64,000 nucleotides of DNA from Strigamia acuminata (lineage: Eukaryota > Arthropoda > Chilopoda > Geophilomorpha > Linotaeniidae), in contig OX442319.1 of the NCBI GenBank assembly GCA_949358305.1, forward strand, positions 7,254,001-7,318,000, read 5' to 3'. The notes under the pieces were generated by a model, which worked only from the letters and a program-made list of their open reading frames with translations, was not told the origin of the DNA and did no database searches. A program made the position numbers and the translations under genes. Of the stretch, positions 1 to 9,180 are shown in pieces (the stretch's first letter is position 1; each line of letters begins with the position of its first letter).

Positions 1-3000
1 ATGAGATCAAAAGTCTATTCTCCCAAATCATCGGTTAAATGTTTCTAAAACTTACATTGGAGCCTTCTACTAAGGTTTAAACACTATTTCTGAACATTCA
101 GAGACATTGGTCTTGTGGTGTTTGTGCTAAGTCAACTATGATGAGATCAAAAGTCTATTCTCCCAAATCATCGGTTGAATGTTTCTAAAACTTACATTGG
201 AGCCTTCTACTAAGGTTTAAACACTATTTCTGAACATTCAGAGACATTGGTCTTGTGGTGTTTGTGCTAAGTCAACTGTGATGAGATCAAAAGTTTATTC
301 TCCCAAATCATTCGTGGGATGTTTCTAAAACTTACATTGGAGCCTTCTACTAAGGTTTAAACACTATTTCTGAACATTCAGAGACATTGGTCTTGTGGTG
401 TTTGTGCTAAGTCAACTGTGATGAGATCAAAAGTCTATTCTCCCAAATCATCGGTTAAATGTTATAAAACTTACATTGGAGCCTTCTACTAAGGTTTAAA
501 CACTATTTCTGAACATTCAGAGACATTGGTCTTGTGGTGTTTGTGCTAAGTCAACTGTGATGAGATCAAAAGTCTATTCTCCCAAATCATCGGTTAAATG
601 TTTCTAAAACTTACATTGGAGCCTTCTACTAAGGTTTAAACACTATTTCTGAACATTCAGAGACATTGGACTTGTGGTGTTTGTGCTAAGTAACTGTGAT
701 GAGATCAAAAGTCTATTCTCCCAAATCATTGCTTGGATGTTGCTAAAACTTACATTGAAGGCTTCTACTAAGGTTTAAACACTATTTCTGAACATTCAGA
801 GACATTGGTCTTGTGGTGTTTGTGCTAAGTCAACTGTGATGAGATCAAAGTCTATTCTTCCAAATCATCGGTTGGATGTTTCTAAAACTTACATTGGAGC
901 CTTCTACTAAGGTTTAAACACTATTTCTGAACATTCAGAGACATTGGTCTTGTGGTGTTTGTGCTAAGTCAACTGCGATGTGAAATGAGCTCAAAATTTT
1001 TTTCTTCAAAATTTAATGCTTGGGTGTTGCTAAAACTTATATTGAAGGCTTCTACTAAGGTTTAAACACTATTTCTGAACATACAGAGACATTGGACTTG
1101 TGGTGTTTGTGCTAAGTAACTGTGATGAGATCAAAAGTCTATTCTCCCAAATCATTGCTTGGATGTTGCTAAAACTTACATTGAAGGCTTCTACTAAGGT
1201 TTAAACACTATTTCTGAACATTCAGAGACATTGGTCTTGTGGTGTTTGTGCTAAGTCAACTGTGATGAGATCAAAAGTCTATTCTCCCAAATCATCGGTT
1301 GGATGTTTCTAAAACTTACATTGGAGCCTTCTACTAAGGTTTAAACACTATTTCTGAACATTCAGAGACATTGGTCTTATGGTGTTTGTGCTAAGTCAAC
1401 TATGATGAGATCAAAAGTCTATTCTCCCAAATCATCGGTTGAATGTTTCTAAAACTTACATTGGAGCCTTCTACTAAGGTTTAAACACTATTTCTGAACA
1501 TTCAGAGACATTGGTCTTGTGGTGTTTGTGCTAAGTCAACTGTGATGAGATCAAAAGTCTATTCTCCCAAATCATCGGTTAAATGTTTCTAAAACTTACA
1601 TTGGAGCCTTCTACTAAGGTTTAAACACTATTTCTGAACATTCAGAGACATTGGTCTTGTGGTGTTTGTGCTAAGTCAACTGTGATGAGATCAAAAGTCT
1701 ATTCTCCCAAATCATCGGTTAAATGTTTCTAAAACTTACATTGGAGCCTTCTACTAAGGTTTAAACACTATTTCTGAACATTCAGAGACATTGGACTTGT
1801 GGTGTTTGTGCTAAGTCAACTGCGATGTGAAATGAGCTCAAAATTTTTTTCTTCAAAATTTAATGCTTGGGTGTTGCTAAAACTTATATTGAAGGCTTCT
1901 ACTAAGGTTTAAACACTATTTCTGAACATACAGAGACATTGGACTTGTGGTGTTTGTGCTAAGTAACTGTGATGAGATCAAAAGTCTATTCTCCCAAATC
2001 ATTGCTTGGATGTTGCTAAAACTTACATTGAAGGCTTCTACTAAGGTTTAAACACTATTTCTGAACATTCAGAGACATTGGTCTTGTGGTGTTTGTGCTA
2101 AGTCAACTGTGATGAGATCAAAGTCTATTCTTCCAAATCATCGGTTGGATGTTTCTAAAACTTACATTGGAGCCTTCTACTAAGGTTTAAACACTATTTC
2201 TGAACATTCAGAGACATTGGTCTTGTGGTGTTTGTGCTAAGTCAACTGCGATGTGAAATGAGCTCAAAATTTTTTTCTTCAAAATTTAATGCTTGGGTGT
2301 TGCTAAAACTTATATTGAAGGCTTCTACTAAGGTTTAAACACTATTTCTGAACATACAGAGACATTGGACTTGTGGTGTTTGTGCTAAGTAACTGTGATG
2401 AGATCAAAAGTCTATTCTCCCAAATCATTGCTTGGATGTTGCTAAAACTTACATTGAAGGCTTCTACTAAGGTTTAAACACTATTTCTGAACATTCAGAG
2501 ACATTGGTCTTGTGGTGTTTGTGCTAAGTCAACTGTGATGAGATCAAAAGTCTATTCTCCCAAATCATCGGTTGGATGTTTCTAAAACTTACATTGGAGC
2601 CTTCTACTAAGGTTTAAACACTATTTCTGAACATTCAGAGACATTGGTCTTATGGTGTTTGTGCTAAGTCAACTATGATGAGATCAAAAGTCTATTCTCC
2701 CAAATCATCGGTTGAATGTTTCTAAAACTTACATTGGAGCCTTCTACTAAGGTTTAAACACTATTTCTGAACATTCAGAGACATTGGTCTTGTGGTGTTT
2801 GTGCTAAGTCAACTGTGATGAGATCAAAAGTCTATTCTCCCAAATCATCGGTTAAATGTTTCTAAAACTTACATTGGAGCCTTCTACTAAGGTTTAAACA
2901 CTATTTCTGAACATTCAGAGACATTGGTCTTGTGGTGTTTGTGCTAAGTCAACTGTGATGAGATCAAAAGTCTATTCTCCCAAATCATCGGTTGGATGTT

Positions 3001-6000
3001 TCTAAAACTTACATTGGAGCCTTCTACTAAGGTTTAAACACTATTTCTGAACATTCAGAGACATTGGACTTGTGGTGTTTGTGCTAAGTCAACTGCGATG
3101 TGAAATGAGCTCAAAATTTTTTTTTCAAAATTTATTGCTTGGGTGTTGCTAAAACTTAGATTGAAGGCTTCTACTAAGGTTTAAACACTATTTCTGAACA
3201 TTCAGAGACATTGGTCTTGTGGTGTTTGTGCTAAGTCAACTGCGATGTGAAATGAGCTCAAAATTTTTTTCTTCAAAATTTAATGCTTGGGTGTTGCTAA
3301 AACTTATATTGAAGGCTTCTACTAAGGTTTAAACACTATTTCTGAACATTCAGAGACATTAGACTTGTGGTGTTTGTGCTAAGTCAACTGTGATGAGATC
3401 AAAAGTTTATTCTCCCAAATCATTCGTTGGATGTTTCTAAAACTTACATTGGAGCCTTCTACTAAGGTTTAAACACTATTTCTGAACATTCAGAGACATT
3501 GGTCTTGTGGTGTTTGTGCTAAGTCAACTGTGATGAGATCAAAAGTCTATTCTCCCAAATCATCGGTTAAATGTTATAAAACTTACATTGGAGCCTTCTA
3601 CTAAGGTTTAAACACTATTTCTGAACATTCAGAGACATTGGTCTTGTGGTGTTTGTGCTAAGTCAACTGTGATGAGATCAAAAGTCTATTCTCCCAAATC
3701 ATCGGTTAAATGTTTCTAAAACTTACATTGGAGCCTTCTACTAAGGTTTAAACACTATTTCTGAACATTCAGAGACATTGGACTTGTGGTGTTTGTGCTA
3801 AGTAACTGTGATGAGATCAAAAGTCTATTCTCCCAAATCATTGCTTGGATGTTGCTAAAACTTACATTGAAGGCTTCTACTAAGGTTTAAACACTATTTC
3901 TGAACATTCAGAGACATTGGTCTTGTGGTGTTTGTGCTAAGTCAACTGTGATGAGATCAAAGTCTATTCTCCCAAATCATCGGTTGGATGTTTCTAAAAC
4001 TTACATTGGAGCCTTCTACTAAGGTTTAAACACTATTTCTGAACATTCAGAGACATTGGTCTTATGGTGTTTGTGCTAAGTCAACTATGATGAGATCAAA
4101 AGTCTATTCTCCCAAATCATCGGTTAAATGTTTCTAAAACTTACATTGGAGCCTTCTACTAAGGTTTAAACACTATTTCTGAACATTCAGAGACATTGGT
4201 CTTGTGGTGTTTGTGCTAAGTCAACTGTGATGAGATCAAAAGTCTATTCTCCCAAATCATCGGTTGGATGTTTCTAAAACTTACATTGGAGCCTTCTACT
4301 AAGGTTTAAACACTATTTCTGAACATTCAGAGACATTGGTCTTATGGTGTTTGTGCTAAGTCAACTATGATGAGATCAAAAGTCTATTCTCCCAAATCAT
4401 CGGTTGAATGTTTCTAAAACTTACATTGGAGCCTTCTACTAAGGTTTAAACACTATTTCTGAACATTCAGAGACATTGGTCTTGTGGTGTTTGTGCTAAG
4501 TCAACTGTGATGAGATCAAAAGTCTATTCTCCCAAATCATCGGTTGGATGTTTCTAAAACTTACATTGGAGCCTTCTACTAAGGTTTAAACACTATTTCT
4601 GAACATTCAGAGACATTGGACTTGTGGTGTTTGTGCTAAGTCAACTGCGATGTGAAATGAGCTCAAAATTTTTTTTCTCAAAATTTATTGCTTGGGTGTT
4701 GCTAAAACTTAGATTGAAGGCTTCTACTAAGGTTTAAACACTATTTCTGAACATTCAGAGACATTGGTCTTGTGGTGTTTGTGCTAAGTCAACTGCGATG
4801 TGAAATGAGCTCAAAATTTTTTTCTTCAAAATTTAATGCTTGGGTGTTGCTAAAACTTATATTGAAGGCTTCTACTAAGGTTTAAACACTATTTCTGAAC
4901 ATTCAGAGACATTAGACTTGTGGTGTTTGTGCTAAGTCAACTGTGATGAGATCAAAAGTTTATTCTCCCAAATCATTCGTTGGATGTTTCTAAAACTTAC
5001 ATTGGAGCCTTCTACTAAGGTTTAAACACTATTTCTGAACATTCAGAGACATTGGTCTTGTGGTGTTTGTGCTAAGTCAACTGTGATGAGATCAAAAGTC
5101 TATTCTCCCAAATCATCGGTTAAATGTTATAAAACTTACATTGGAGCCTTCTACTAAGGTTTAAACACTATTTCTGAACATTCAGAGACATTGGTCTTGT
5201 GGTGTTTGTGCTAAGTCAACTGTGATGAGATCAAAAGTCTATTCTCCCAAATCATCGGTTAAATGTTTCTAAAACTTACATTGGAGCCTTCTACTAAGGT
5301 TTAAACACTATTTCTGAACATTCAGAGACATTGGACTTGTGGTGTTTGTGCTAAGTCAACTGCGATGTGAAATGAGCTCAAAATTTTTTTTCTCAAAATT
5401 TATTGCTTGGGTGTTGCTAAAACTTAGATTGAAGGCTTCTACTAAGGTTTAAACACTATTTCTGAACATTCAGAGACATTGGTCTTGTGGTGTTTGTGCT
5501 AAGTCAACTGCGATGTGAAATGAGCTCAAAATTTTTTTCTTCAAAATTTAATGCTTGGGTGTTGCTAAAACTTATATTGAAGGCTTCTACTAAGGTTTAA
5601 ACACTATTTCTGAACATTCAGAGACATTAGACTTGTGGTGTTTGTGCTAAGTCAACTGTGATGAGATCAAAAGTTTATTCTCCCAAATCATTCGTTGGAT
5701 GTTTCTAAAACTTACATTGGAGCCTTCTACTAAGGTTTAAACACTATTTCTGAACATTCAGAAACATTGGTCTTGTGGTGTTTGTGCTAAGTCAACTGTG
5801 ATGAGATCAAAAGTCTATTCTCCCAAATCATCGGTTAAATGTTATAAAACTTACATTGGAGCCTTCTACTAAGGTTTAAACACTATTTCTGAACATTCAG
5901 AGACATTGGTCTTGTGGTGTTTGTGCTAAGTCAACTGTGATGAGATCAAAAGTCTATTCTCCCAAATCATCGGTTAAATGTTTCTAAAACTTACATTGGA

Positions 6001-6621
6001 GCCTTCTACTAAGGTTTAAACACTATTTCTGAACATTCAGAGACATTGGACTTGTGGTGTTTGTGCTAAGTAACTGTGATGAGATCAAAAGTCTATTCTC
6101 CCAAATCATTGCTTGGATGTTGCTAAAACTTACATTGAAGGCTTCTACTAAGGTTTAAACACTATTTCTGAACATTCAGAGACATTGGTCTTGTGGTGTT
6201 TGTGCTAAGTCAACTGTGATGAGATCAAAGTCTATTCTCCCAAATCATCGGTTGGATGTTTCTAAAACTTACATTGGAGCCTTCTACTAAGGTTTAAACA
6301 CTATTTCTGAACATTCAGAGACATTGGTCTTGTGGTGTTTGTGCTAAGTCAACTGTGATGAGATCAAAAGTCTATTCTCCCAAATCATCGGTTGAATGTT
6401 TCTAAAACTTACATTGGAGCCTTCTACTAAGGTTTAAACACTATTTCTGAACATTCAGAGACATTGGTCTTGTGGTGTTTGTGCTAAGTCAACTGTGATG
6501 AGATCAAAAGTCTATTCTCCCAAATCATCGGTTGGATGTTTCTAAAACTTACATTGGAGCCTTCTACTAAGGTTTAAACACTATTTCTGAACATTCAGAG
6601 ACATTGGTCTTGTGGTGTTTG
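1..6621. repeat. Satellite array 1, ~140-bp monomers
   Basis: Uninterrupted head-to-tail tandem repeat with a period of about 140 bp; the first monomer is 1-140 and the second starts at 141. Two main classes alternate. Class A begins ATGAGATCAAAAGTCTATTC. Class B begins GATGTGAAATGAGCTCAAAA followed by a run of T. The second half of the monomer (from CTACTAAGG through GTTTAAAC to GTGCTAAGT) is almost invariant in both classes, while the first half varies. No open reading frame above about 60 codons exists on either strand, so it is non-coding. The array is cut at 6621 by the BEL insertion. High identity over kilobases indicates recent homogenisation by unequal exchange. Confidence 0.97.
6618..6621. 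other. Target site duplication of BEL-1, left copy (TTTG)
   Basis: TTTG lies immediately before the LTR start and is repeated at 16045-16048 immediately after the element. In uninterrupted monomers the site reads GTGGTGTTTGTGCTAAG, with a single TTTG. A 4-bp duplication is within the usual range for BEL/Pao integrases. Confidence 0.9.
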
Positions 6622-6950
6622 TGTTGCAAGACAGCGTAGAAATTGTTGTGCTATTTTATTGTCAATATTTTTACCATTTACTTTGAGTTGATTAAAATCT
6701 TTAAGTGTTTTAATTTCCTTTGCCTAATTGGTATTTTTCACTTTTCAGATTTTTTTATTGCTTATTAAAATGTTTTGACTTGATTTTTATTCATACTTTT
6801 CAATATTCAGTAATGTTTATGCTTTGTATTGATTTCAAATATCTTATTCCGTGCATTTATTGACTTATTCACTTGTTTTTTGAGAGTTTGTGTTGATTCC
6901 GAACTGTTTTGGTGCAAATTTCGTTACCTAGCATACAATTGCGATGCTAG

Positions 6951-6958
6951 TGACGTCA
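6951..6958 (+). promoter_or_regulatory. CRE-like palindrome TGACGTCA in BEL-1 LTR
   Basis: A perfect TGACGTCA, the consensus site of CREB/ATF bZIP factors, in the U3 part of the LTR. An identical copy is at 14811-14818 in the 3' LTR. Its position upstream of the other motifs and of the poly(A) signal fits a promoter or enhancer site. Function is inferred from the consensus only. Confidence 0.45.
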
Positions 6959-7321
6959 TATTTCTGTTTCCCGTAAAGTTACGGTTCCGTCTTCTAACCT
7001 TTTGTTTGGTACTTTTCTAATCATTTGGAATTTTATTAAACATTCGTTTCTACTAATTAAAACATGCTCTTTCTATCTAGATGCATCAAAACTGCTTTGG
7101 AAGTTCCGTTTGATTGGTTTGAACGTTCGTTTCCGTCTGCCATAAAAGCGCAGCCGGGAATGTTCGTTTGGCCGATAAATTCGTATTTATTCAATCTGTG
7201 TATTTTATTCCGATGTTTTGTGAAGAGAATTGATAATTATTCTTATAATTTAATCGATACTTTATTGATTATATACATTTTAGTGTTTTTACATTCATTT
7301 TTCGTGTAGTTTTGCCGCCGA

Positions 7322-7390
7322 TGTTATGTTCGCCGGACGCCATGTTTGATCCAACACCTTTGTTATGTTCGCCGGTCGCCATGTTTGTCC
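7322..7390 (+). promoter_or_regulatory. Direct repeat carrying two YY1-like sites
   Basis: Two near-identical copies of about 30 bp (7322-7352 and 7361-7390), each containing CGCCGG(A/T)CGCCATGTTTG. The CGCCATGTT cores at 7338-7346 and 7377-7385 match the YY1 consensus (reverse of AANATGGCG). The repeat is also present in the 3' LTR. YY1 sites just downstream of a start site are common in retroelement promoters, so this may mark the transcription start region. Confidence 0.45.
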
Positions 7391-7743
7391 CAAGCGACGA
7401 TTACACAATGTAACCGTTATTTTTGTATTTTATATCACATAATTTGCATTTACTATTACATTGCGTTATTATTCAGTATGTATTCTTTGATAATTTTGTG
7501 CTTTTGTACCGATCGAAATTCAAATGTGATCGTTATGTAATTTTCCTGGCCTGTGATTGGCTATCGTCAATCCTTTCTTTCCGAGATCGGTTTATTGCTA
7601 ATATCTCATTGTTTAACGTGTTTTTTGACATTGTTGTGATTAGCTTTTTTGTTCACCGCATTCTTGTGGTCATTTCAATGTATTTCAATGTATTTTTAGT
7701 GCATTTTTAAGCAAATGCCAACTTTGCCGTGATCTTGTTTCCT

Positions 7744-7761
7744 CCGTTACCATGGTAACGG
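7744..7761. promoter_or_regulatory. 18-bp palindrome containing a perfect RFX X-box
   Basis: CCGTTACCATGGTAACGG is its own reverse complement. The inner GTTACCATGGTAAC (7746-7759) fits the RFX X-box consensus GTTRCCATGGYAAC without mismatch. The same site is at 15604-15621 in the 3' LTR. RFX factors drive ciliary and testis genes in animals, so this could direct expression there. Binding is inferred from the motif alone. Confidence 0.5.
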
Positions 7762-7982
7762 AATCTTTCGTGTATCTGTATTTCGCCGCTATCGGCCTGG
7801 CGCGTGCCATATTCGGTACTGCGCATGTGCGGTTCTCTAAGAACCAATCTAATTGCTGTAATTTCTTCAGTTATTAACCAACCTTTGAATAAATGTGTTG
7901 TGTTTTATTAGCTCTTGTTTTAGGTTTATTTTCAAACACATTCAATGTGTAGTGAGTAGTTTAAAAATTCTCAGGCCAACTT

Positions 7983-8945
7983 ATGTTTCCGCCACCTATT
8001 GGATACTTGGTGCAGGTGTTCTCCACATTGTTCCAGCGGTACAACAATGCCATTTGTTGCGGATTTATTGCTCTCCAGTGCGATTTTCGTACTAGCCACG
8101 CCATACGACCTTGGGCGAGCTCAAGTGTCTTGAATTTGGATACGCATCGCCATTCCTTTCTATCTGTCTTGTTGACCTGCAACACAGATACGAAGCTTTT
8201 GGTTGCCGTGACCAGGATTCCGTCTGCAATTCGTGAGTTTTTCCAGTGCATCATCAATACGTTTGAAAAAGTGTTTGGTGCGACGGAGGAACAATACGTT
8301 CGTGTTTCGTCACCCATGTCAAGAGTCAACGTTCAACGTGACAGAAGTTACGACGGGGACTTCTTTGGCGGCGAAAACGAACAAAAGTGTGCATGCAGTT
8401 GGAGTTCAAGGTCACAACACTGGATAACACAACGCGTCGTGTTGGAAAGCGGATTCGCCCCTGGAATAATTGCATTTTACAGTGTTTTGCCTTATGAAAT
8501 TGAAATTTTGGAGATTTTGGTTATTAAGGGGAACTGTATCAAGTGTCTTTATGGGATTTTGGTAGTTGCATTTGTTGGTTTTCGGGAAAATTTCGATAAA
8601 GTGTCTATTTTACAACTTTTGAAGTGTTTTTTCATTGCATGCTTAGTTCTCCACTATAACCGCCATAAGCGGGGGAGATTAGATTTATTTCGAGTAAAAC
8701 TGACTAGTTTCAAGTTGAATAAGCTGTCAGTAGAGTCAAAATTTAATGATAGGAGTTATTGGCGTGTTTTGTTGCAAAACAAACCGTCAATTGTTTTCAA
8801 AAGAGTTTATTGGCGTGCTTTGTTGCTAAACGAACCGTCAATTATTTTCAAACTGTGCAGGGTAATTGTGTCACGTTTTATTTACGTACGCATTACCGCT
8901 CAAATTTTTGGTCATCCTCGATTGGCCAAACATTTGATATTCTAA
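7983..8945 (+). CDS. Candidate leader ORF of BEL-1, 320 codons, function unknown
   Basis: An ATG-initiated frame runs open for 320 codons from U5 of the 5' LTR, across the primer binding site, into the leader, ending 235 bp before gag. An open frame this long is unlikely by chance in AT-rich DNA. The product matches no family I recognise. It has hydrophobic stretches near residues 160-180 and 190-225, basic segments, and near its C-terminus a 17-residue tandem duplication (YWRVLLQNKPSIVFKRV and a variant) from a 51-bp in-frame repeat. The 3' LTR copy of this start is only 75 codons long. It may be an upstream accessory protein, part of a spliced product, or fortuitous. Confidence 0.3.
   Translation: MFPPPIGYLVQVFSTLFQRYNNAICCGFIALQCDFRTSHAIRPWASSSVLNLDTHRHSFLSVLLTCNTDTKLLVAVTRIPSAIREFFQCIINTFEKVFGATEEQYVRVSSPMSRVNVQRDRSYDGDFFGGENEQKCACSWSSRSQHWITQRVVLESGFAPGIIAFYSVLPYEIEILEILVIKGNCIKCLYGILVVAFVGFRENFDKVSILQLLKCFFIACLVLHYNRHKRGRLDLFRVKLTSFKLNKLSVESKFNDRSYWRVLLQNKPSIVFKRVYWRALLLNEPSIIFKLCRVIVSRFIYVRITAQIFGHPRLAKHLIF
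8200..8220 (+). other. Primer binding site of BEL-1, tRNA-His-like
   Basis: TGGTTGCCGTGACCAGGATTC begins with TGG, the complement of tRNA CCA-3'. As I recall invertebrate tRNA-His 3' ends, the rest is complementary to that tRNA except for one extra T after TGG. It lies 15 nt after the LTR end (8184), farther than the few bases usual in LTR elements. The tRNA assignment needs comparison with host tRNA genes. Confidence 0.6.
8756..8857 (+). repeat. 51-bp imperfect tandem duplication in BEL-1 leader
   Basis: Two copies starting TTATTGGCGTG (8756-8806 and 8807-8857) with several substitutions. The period is a multiple of three and lies inside the 320-codon leader frame. The divergence between copies is greater than between the two LTRs, so the duplication predates this insertion. 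Confidence 0.75.
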
Positions 8946-8966
8946 AATTCTCACGTGTCACCAAGG

Positions 8967-9104
8967 ACCGTGAAAATTGAGTGCTTTTTGGGGGATAAAA
9001 TAAAAACGTTTATTCTCTTTAAAGTTAAAACAAAAACCGTGAAAATTGAGAAATTTTTGGGGGATAAAATTACAAGGTTTATTCTCTTAAAAATTAAAAC
9101 AAAG
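8967..9104 (+). repeat. 69-bp imperfect tandem duplication in BEL-1 leader
   Basis: Two copies starting ACCGTGAAAATTGAG (8967-9035 and 9036-9104), both containing TTTTTGGGGGATAAAAT and GTTTATTCTCTT. It lies between the leader ORF and gag. The role is unknown; repeated leader blocks could be packaging or structural RNA elements. Confidence 0.75.
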
Positions 9105-9121
9105 TTGAATTGTCATGCCCG

Positions 9122-9150
9122 TTTTTATCTGTTCTTTCCAAATTTCACAG
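9122..9150 (+). promoter_or_regulatory. Candidate 3' splice acceptor just upstream of gag
   Basis: A pyrimidine-rich stretch ends in AAATTTCACAG at 9150, a good animal 3' splice site 30 nt before the Gag start. A possible donor is GCAG|GTGTTC near 8016 in U5. Splicing between them would remove the primer site and most of the leader ORF and give a short gag leader. No transcript evidence is available here. Confidence 0.35.
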
Positions 9151-9180
9151 CCGAATTTTTTGTGAGAGAGGACAGAGAAA

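Larger units (their letters stand above)
6622..8184 (+). repeat. 5' LTR of BEL-1
   Basis: 1563-bp direct repeat of 14482-16044, with terminal inverted bases TGTTGCA...TGCAACA. The boundaries are set by the satellite flank on the left and by divergence from the 3' copy after 8184. It carries a CRE palindrome, two YY1-like sites inside a roughly 30-bp direct repeat, an 18-bp palindrome matching an RFX X-box, an NRF1-like GCGCATGTGC (7821-7830) and AATAAA (7888-7893) followed by GT-rich sequence. Small ORFs inside it are repeated exactly in the 3' LTR and have no recognisable domain. Confidence 0.95.

Noticed and set aside
1-6621. Regular repeats considered as a CRISPR array
   Set aside because: The whole ~140-bp unit repeats without unique spacers, and the context is eukaryotic satellite with LTR retrotransposons.
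6829-7710. Small + strand ORFs of 63-95 codons in the BEL-1 LTR, repeated at 14689-15570
   Set aside because: They are exact LTR duplicates, overlap each other in different frames, are rich in F, L and I from T-rich DNA, and show no domain. Identity between LTRs reflects recent insertion and not coding constraint.
7961-8329. 122-codon - strand ORF at the 5' LTR/leader junction
   Set aside because: It is antisense to the longer + strand leader frame, runs over the primer site, and shortens to 86 codons in the 3' LTR copy. No recognisable domain.
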